Source: DASSCW01 sp036556695
GTDB lineage: Bacteria; Chloroflexota; Limnocylindria; QHBO01
DNA: 55,650 nt
Reading direction: 5' to 3'
NCBI GenBank assembly: GCA_036556695.1
Contig: DATBIY010000084.1
Span: 1-55,650 of the forward strand
Below the pieces are notes generated by a model. That model did not search any database. It was not told the origin of the DNA and was given only the letters and a program-made list of their open reading frames with translations. A program made the translations under genes and the position numbers. Below, in pieces: positions 51,299 to 55,650 of this stretch. Numbering within the stretch: position 1 is the stretch's first letter; each line of letters begins with the position of its first letter.

Positions 51299-52306
51299 GT
51301 GGGCAAGTTCATCCTGCGGCGCCTGCTGCTGTTGATCCCGATCCTGCTCGGGCTGACGCTGCTCGTCTTCCTGTTCATTCGCGCACTGCCCGGCGACCCG
51401 GCGGCCGCCATCCTGGGGGAGCGGGCGACGCCGGCCGGCCTGGAGCGGGTCCGCGAGGCGCTTGGCCTCAACAAGCCGCTCCACGTGCAGTACTGGGACT
51501 ACCTGTCGGGCATCCTCCGCTTTGACCTGGGGCGCAGTTTCATCAACCACCGTGACGTGGCCGACGACTTCCTGCAGCGCTTCCCCGCGACTGTCGAACT
51601 CACGCTCGCGGCGCTGGTGTTTGCCATCGGCCTCGGCATTCCATTGGGAATGCTCACGGCCAAGCGGCGCGGGACGTGGATCGACTCGCTCGGCTCGGTT
51701 GCGTCCCTGGTCGGCATCAGCATTCCCATCTTCTTCCTGGGCCTGATGCTGAAGTTCATCTTCGCGATCCAGTTCCCGATCCTGCCCGACTCGGGGCGCA
51801 TCTCGCTGGCCGAGTACGACATCCCGAGGGTCACCAACTTCATGACCATCGACACGCTGCTCGCCGGGGAGTGGGGCGGATTCGTGGACGCGCTGAGGCA
51901 CCTGGTGCTGCCCGGCATCGCGCTGGGCACCATCCCGCTGGCGATCATCATGCGCATCACCCGCGCCAGCGTGATCGACGTGATGAATGAGGACTACGTG
52001 CGCACCGCCAACGCCAAGGGCCTGGCCGGCCGCGTGGTCGACAACCGCCACGTGCTGCGCAACGCCCTGCTGCCGGTGGTCACCGTCATTGGCCTGCAGC
52101 TGGGCCTGCTGCTGGGGGGCGCCATCCTGACGGAGACGATCTTCACCTGGGGTGGCGTCGGCAAGTGGATCTATGACGCGGTGATCAACAACGACTACCA
52201 GGTCATCCAGTCAGGGGTTCTGGTGCTGGCCCTGATCTTCATCCTGGTCAACCTGGCGGTGGACGTCAGCTATGCCTTCCTCAACCCGAGGATCCGCTAC
52301 TCGTGA
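51299..52306 (+). CDS. Peptide/solute ABC importer, permease (DppB type)
   Basis: A 335-residue permease, six membrane segments. FILRRLLLLIPILLGLTLLVF opens it, FIRALPGDPAAAILG and LGLNKPLHVQYWDYLSGIL follow, and the EAA loop is DVMNEDYVRTANAKGLAGRV. The GTG at 51299 is the frame start and has CCGGAGGA upstream. Its stop overlaps the next GTG. Confidence 0.93.
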   Translation: MGKFILRRLLLLIPILLGLTLLVFLFIRALPGDPAAAILGERATPAGLERVREALGLNKPLHVQYWDYLSGILRFDLGRSFINHRDVADDFLQRFPATVELTLAALVFAIGLGIPLGMLTAKRRGTWIDSLGSVASLVGISIPIFFLGLMLKFIFAIQFPILPDSGRISLAEYDIPRVTNFMTIDTLLAGEWGGFVDALRHLVLPGIALGTIPLAIIMRITRASVIDVMNEDYVRTANAKGLAGRVVDNRHVLRNALLPVVTVIGLQLGLLLGGAILTETIFTWGGVGKWIYDAVINNDYQVIQSGVLVLALIFILVNLAVDVSYAFLNPRIRYS

Positions 52307-53199
52307 GCCAGACCGCAACACTCATACCTGCGGCGCACGAGCAGGAGGAACGGGGCGTTGGCCTGTGGTCGGACGCGCTGCGTCGCATGCGGCACAGCCC
52401 CTCGGCGATCATCGGCGTCACCATCATCGGCTTCTTCCTGCTGATGGCCATCTTCGCGCCGTTCCTGGCGCCGTACGATCCGACCCGCGGCAACCTGGCG
52501 GATAGCTACCTGCCGCCATCGGCCGAGCACTGGTTCGGCACCAACGTCCAGGGCCAGGACGTGCTGTCGCGGATCATCTTCGGCTCGCGGCTGACAATGG
52601 GTATCGCCGCGCTGTCGGTGATCATCGGCGTCTCCACCGGCGCCATCCTGGGCGCACTGGCCGGCTATTTCCGCGGCTGGGTGGATGCCGTGATCATGCG
52701 CGGCGTGGACATCATGCTGGCCATCCCGGGCCTGCTGTTCGCCATCGCGGTGGTCACCTACCTTGGGCGCGGCGTGGTCCAGATCGCGGTGGCCATTGCG
52801 ATCCTGAACATCCCGATCTTCGCTCGATTGCTGCGCGCCAGCCTGCTCAGCCTGCGCGAGTCGGACTACGTGATCGCAGCGCGCTCGGTGGGCGTGCCCG
52901 GCTTCAGCCTGCTGGTGCGCCACATGCTGCCCAACGCGGTCAGCCCGCTGATCGTGCAGGGCACTCTGGCGTTGGCCACCGCCGTGGTCGACGCCGCCGC
53001 CCTTGGCTTCCTTGGCCTTGGGCCGCCGGATCCGCGCACCCCGGAGTGGGGGATGATGCTGTCCGATACGTATCGCTACCTGAACGACGCCGCGTACCTG
53101 GTGTTCTTCCCCGGCGTGGCGATCGTGCTCACGGTGGTGGGCTTCAACCTGCTGGGTGACGGGCTGCGCGAGTCGCTGGATCCCAAGCTGCGCCGATGA
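52303..53199 (+). CDS. Peptide/solute ABC importer, permease (DppC type)
   Basis: A 298-residue permease, six membrane segments. Seen are LWSDALRRMRHSPSAIIGV, HWFGTNVQGQDVLSRIIFGSR and the EAA loop ESDYVIAARSVGVPGFSLLVRHMLPNA, with GFLGLGPPDPRTPEWGMML near the end, all standard for DppC. Coupled to both neighbours by four-base overlaps. Confidence 0.94.
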   Translation: MSQTATLIPAAHEQEERGVGLWSDALRRMRHSPSAIIGVTIIGFFLLMAIFAPFLAPYDPTRGNLADSYLPPSAEHWFGTNVQGQDVLSRIIFGSRLTMGIAALSVIIGVSTGAILGALAGYFRGWVDAVIMRGVDIMLAIPGLLFAIAVVTYLGRGVVQIAVAIAILNIPIFARLLRASLLSLRESDYVIAARSVGVPGFSLLVRHMLPNAVSPLIVQGTLALATAVVDAAALGFLGLGPPDPRTPEWGMMLSDTYRYLNDAAYLVFFPGVAIVLTVVGFNLLGDGLRESLDPKLRR

Positions 53200-54283
53200 C
53201 CGTCGAATCCGTCAGCCGCCGGCTGCCGGCGGATCTCATCCGTGCGCCGATGCTGTCGGTCCGCGACCTGCGCGTCACCTTCGGCTCCGGCGACCGCATG
53301 GTCAACGCGGTGAACGGGGTGAGCTACGACCTGCCGGCCGGCAAGACGCTGGGCATTGTCGGCGAGTCGGGCAGCGGCAAGAGCGTCAGCTCCCTGGCGG
53401 TGATGGGCCTGCTGCCTCGTCCCTCGGCACGCATCCCCACCGGCTCGATCCTGTTCGACGGCGAGGAGCTCCTGAGCCTGAACGAGAACGAGATGCGCGC
53501 GCTGCGCGGCAACCGGCTGGCCATGGTCTTCCAGGACCCGATGACCTCGCTGAACCCTGTGCTCACCATCGAGCGCCAGCTGACCGAGGTGCTGGAGACG
53601 CACCAGAAGCTGAAGCGCAAGGGCGCGGAGCTGCGCGCGGTCCAGCTGCTGGAGATGGTGGGCATCCCCGCGGCTCGCCGCCGGCTGAACGACTTCCCGC
53701 ACCAGTTCTCGGGCGGCATGCGGCAGCGGGTGATGATCGCCATGGCTCTGGCCTGCGACCCGGAGCTGCTCATCGCCGACGAGCCGACCACCGCCCTGGA
53801 CGTGACGATCCAGGCTCAGATCCTGGATTTGATGCGCAGCGTGGTGGCGGAGATCCACACGGCGCTGATCCTGATCACCCATGACCTCGGCGTGGTGGCC
53901 GGCATGTGCGCCACCACCATGGTCATGTACGCCGGGCGCATCGTGGAGCGCGCCGCCACGCCCGAGGTCTTCGGCCGGCCGCGGCATCCCTACACGGTGG
54001 GCCTGCTGCGCTCCATCCCGCGGCTCGACGAGCAGCAGCGGGGCCAGCTGGTGCCGATCCAGGGCCAGCCGCCCGACCTCTCGAAGCCGATCGAGGGCTG
54101 CCCCTTCGCGCCGCGCTGCTTCAACGTCCGCGAGCGATGCAGGGTCGAGGACCCGCCGCTGGAGCAGGCGCCGGACGCCGTCGATGGGCACGAGATCGCC
54201 TGCTTCTACCCGGCCGAGGGGGAGAAGCTCGTCCCGTCGGGTTTCGAGTCGGCTGCGGGTGAGGCTGCGGGAGAGGTCGCCGG

Positions 54284-54287
<4 letters not shown>
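53196..54287 (+). CDS. Peptide/solute ABC importer, ATP-binding protein (DppD type)
   Basis: A 363-residue ATPase: Walker A GESGSGKS, Q-loop FQDPMTSLNPV, signature FSGGMRQR, Walker B LLIADEPTTALD, ITHDLGVVAGM, and the C-terminal GCPFAPRCFNVRERC. The last 15 residues are Ala/Gly/Glu-rich. Coupled to the next gene by an ATGA overlap. Confidence 0.94.
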
Positions 54288-55483
<1,196 letters not shown>

Positions 55484-55492
55484 CCCTCGCCC

Positions 55493-55650
55493 GTGGAGTA
55501 CCGCATCGCGCTGGCGCAGCTGGCGCCGCGGCTCGGCGAAGTGGACGCCAACCTGGAGCTGGCGGCCGACTGGCTGCAGCGTGCCGCCGGCGAGGGAGCG
55601 CAGCTCACCGTGTTTCCCGAGCTGGCGCTGACGGGCTACCTGCTCTCCGA
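55493..55650 (+). CDS. Carbon-nitrogen hydrolase (nitrilase superfamily), N-terminal part
   Basis: Only the first 52 codons are in the window. YRIALAQLAPRLGEVDANLE and FPELALTGY are the first strand and the catalytic-Glu motif of the nitrilase superfamily, as found in omega-amidases, N-carbamoyl amidases and glutamine-dependent NAD synthetases. The GTG at 55493 starts nine bases after the DppF stop, so it may be in the same operon. The type cannot be decided from this piece. Confidence 0.82.
   Translation, partial: MEYRIALAQLAPRLGEVDANLELAADWLQRAAGEGAQLTVFPELALTGYLLS

Overview
The window is a GC-rich (about 70%), gene-dense bacterial chromosome segment. Most genes touch or overlap by 1-4 bases (ATGA, GTGA, TTGA junctions), and GTG and TTG starts are common. 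No phage, insertion sequence, CRISPR array or rRNA was seen. The gene set suggests a member of the Chloroflexota, perhaps of the Limnocylindria type: a division cluster with the small basic protein gene sbp, two-gene GcvPA/GcvPB glycine decarboxylase, a membrane protein with an FGLLP motif, a CPFLG-type cysteine motif on a von Willebrand A protein, and Ala/Ser-rich lipoprotein linkers. This placement is inference. A monoderm relative such as an actinobacterium is less likely but not excluded.

Layout. (1) 1-13135: a propionate/TCA module. It holds the end of a biotin carboxylase, a separate biotin carrier protein, methylmalonyl-CoA mutase catalytic subunit, methylmalonyl-CoA epimerase and a GNAT acetyltransferase. 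On the opposite strand lies sucC - SnoaL-like gene - sucD. Then come an exported beta-propeller/membrane protein, isocitrate dehydrogenase, sdhCDAB and an RNase H. Together these would carry propionyl-CoA to succinyl-CoA, succinate and fumarate. (2) 13136-15602: the RNase P RNA with a clear promoter, a small CxxC protein and a von Willebrand A membrane protein. (3) 15603-33838: a division and cell wall (dcw) cluster. The order is mraZ, rsmH, a 69-residue protein, ftsL-like, ftsI, murF, mraY, murD, ftsW, murG, murB, ddl, ftsQ, sbp, ftsA, a response regulator on the opposite strand, ftsZ, yggS, yggT, yggU. murE and murC are missing from their usual places. (4) 33835-36471: tRNA-Val(CAC), an MFS exporter and a glycosyltransferase. 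(5) 36513-43022: a small basic ORF, a NUDIX hydrolase, the glycine cleavage genes gcvT-gcvH-gcvPA-gcvPB, then a sigma factor and zinc anti-sigma factor directly joined to them. (6) 43023-55483: two complete, tandem oligopeptide/dipeptide-type ABC importer operons. (7) 55493-end: the start of a carbon-nitrogen hydrolase.

The most interesting regulatory signals are four 10-bp-spaced TGG repeats in front of mraZ (a textbook MraZ operator), a pair of DnaA boxes between the response regulator and ftsZ, -10 elements that sit 6-7 bases before start codons (likely leaderless mRNAs), and long GC hairpins after each solute-binding-protein gene. The best candidates for undescribed biology are the propeller/FGLLP protein, the SnoaL-like gene placed between sucC and sucD, the response regulator between ftsA and ftsZ, and the sigma/anti-sigma pair translationally coupled to glycine cleavage. 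All calls come from reading the sequence; no database search was run.
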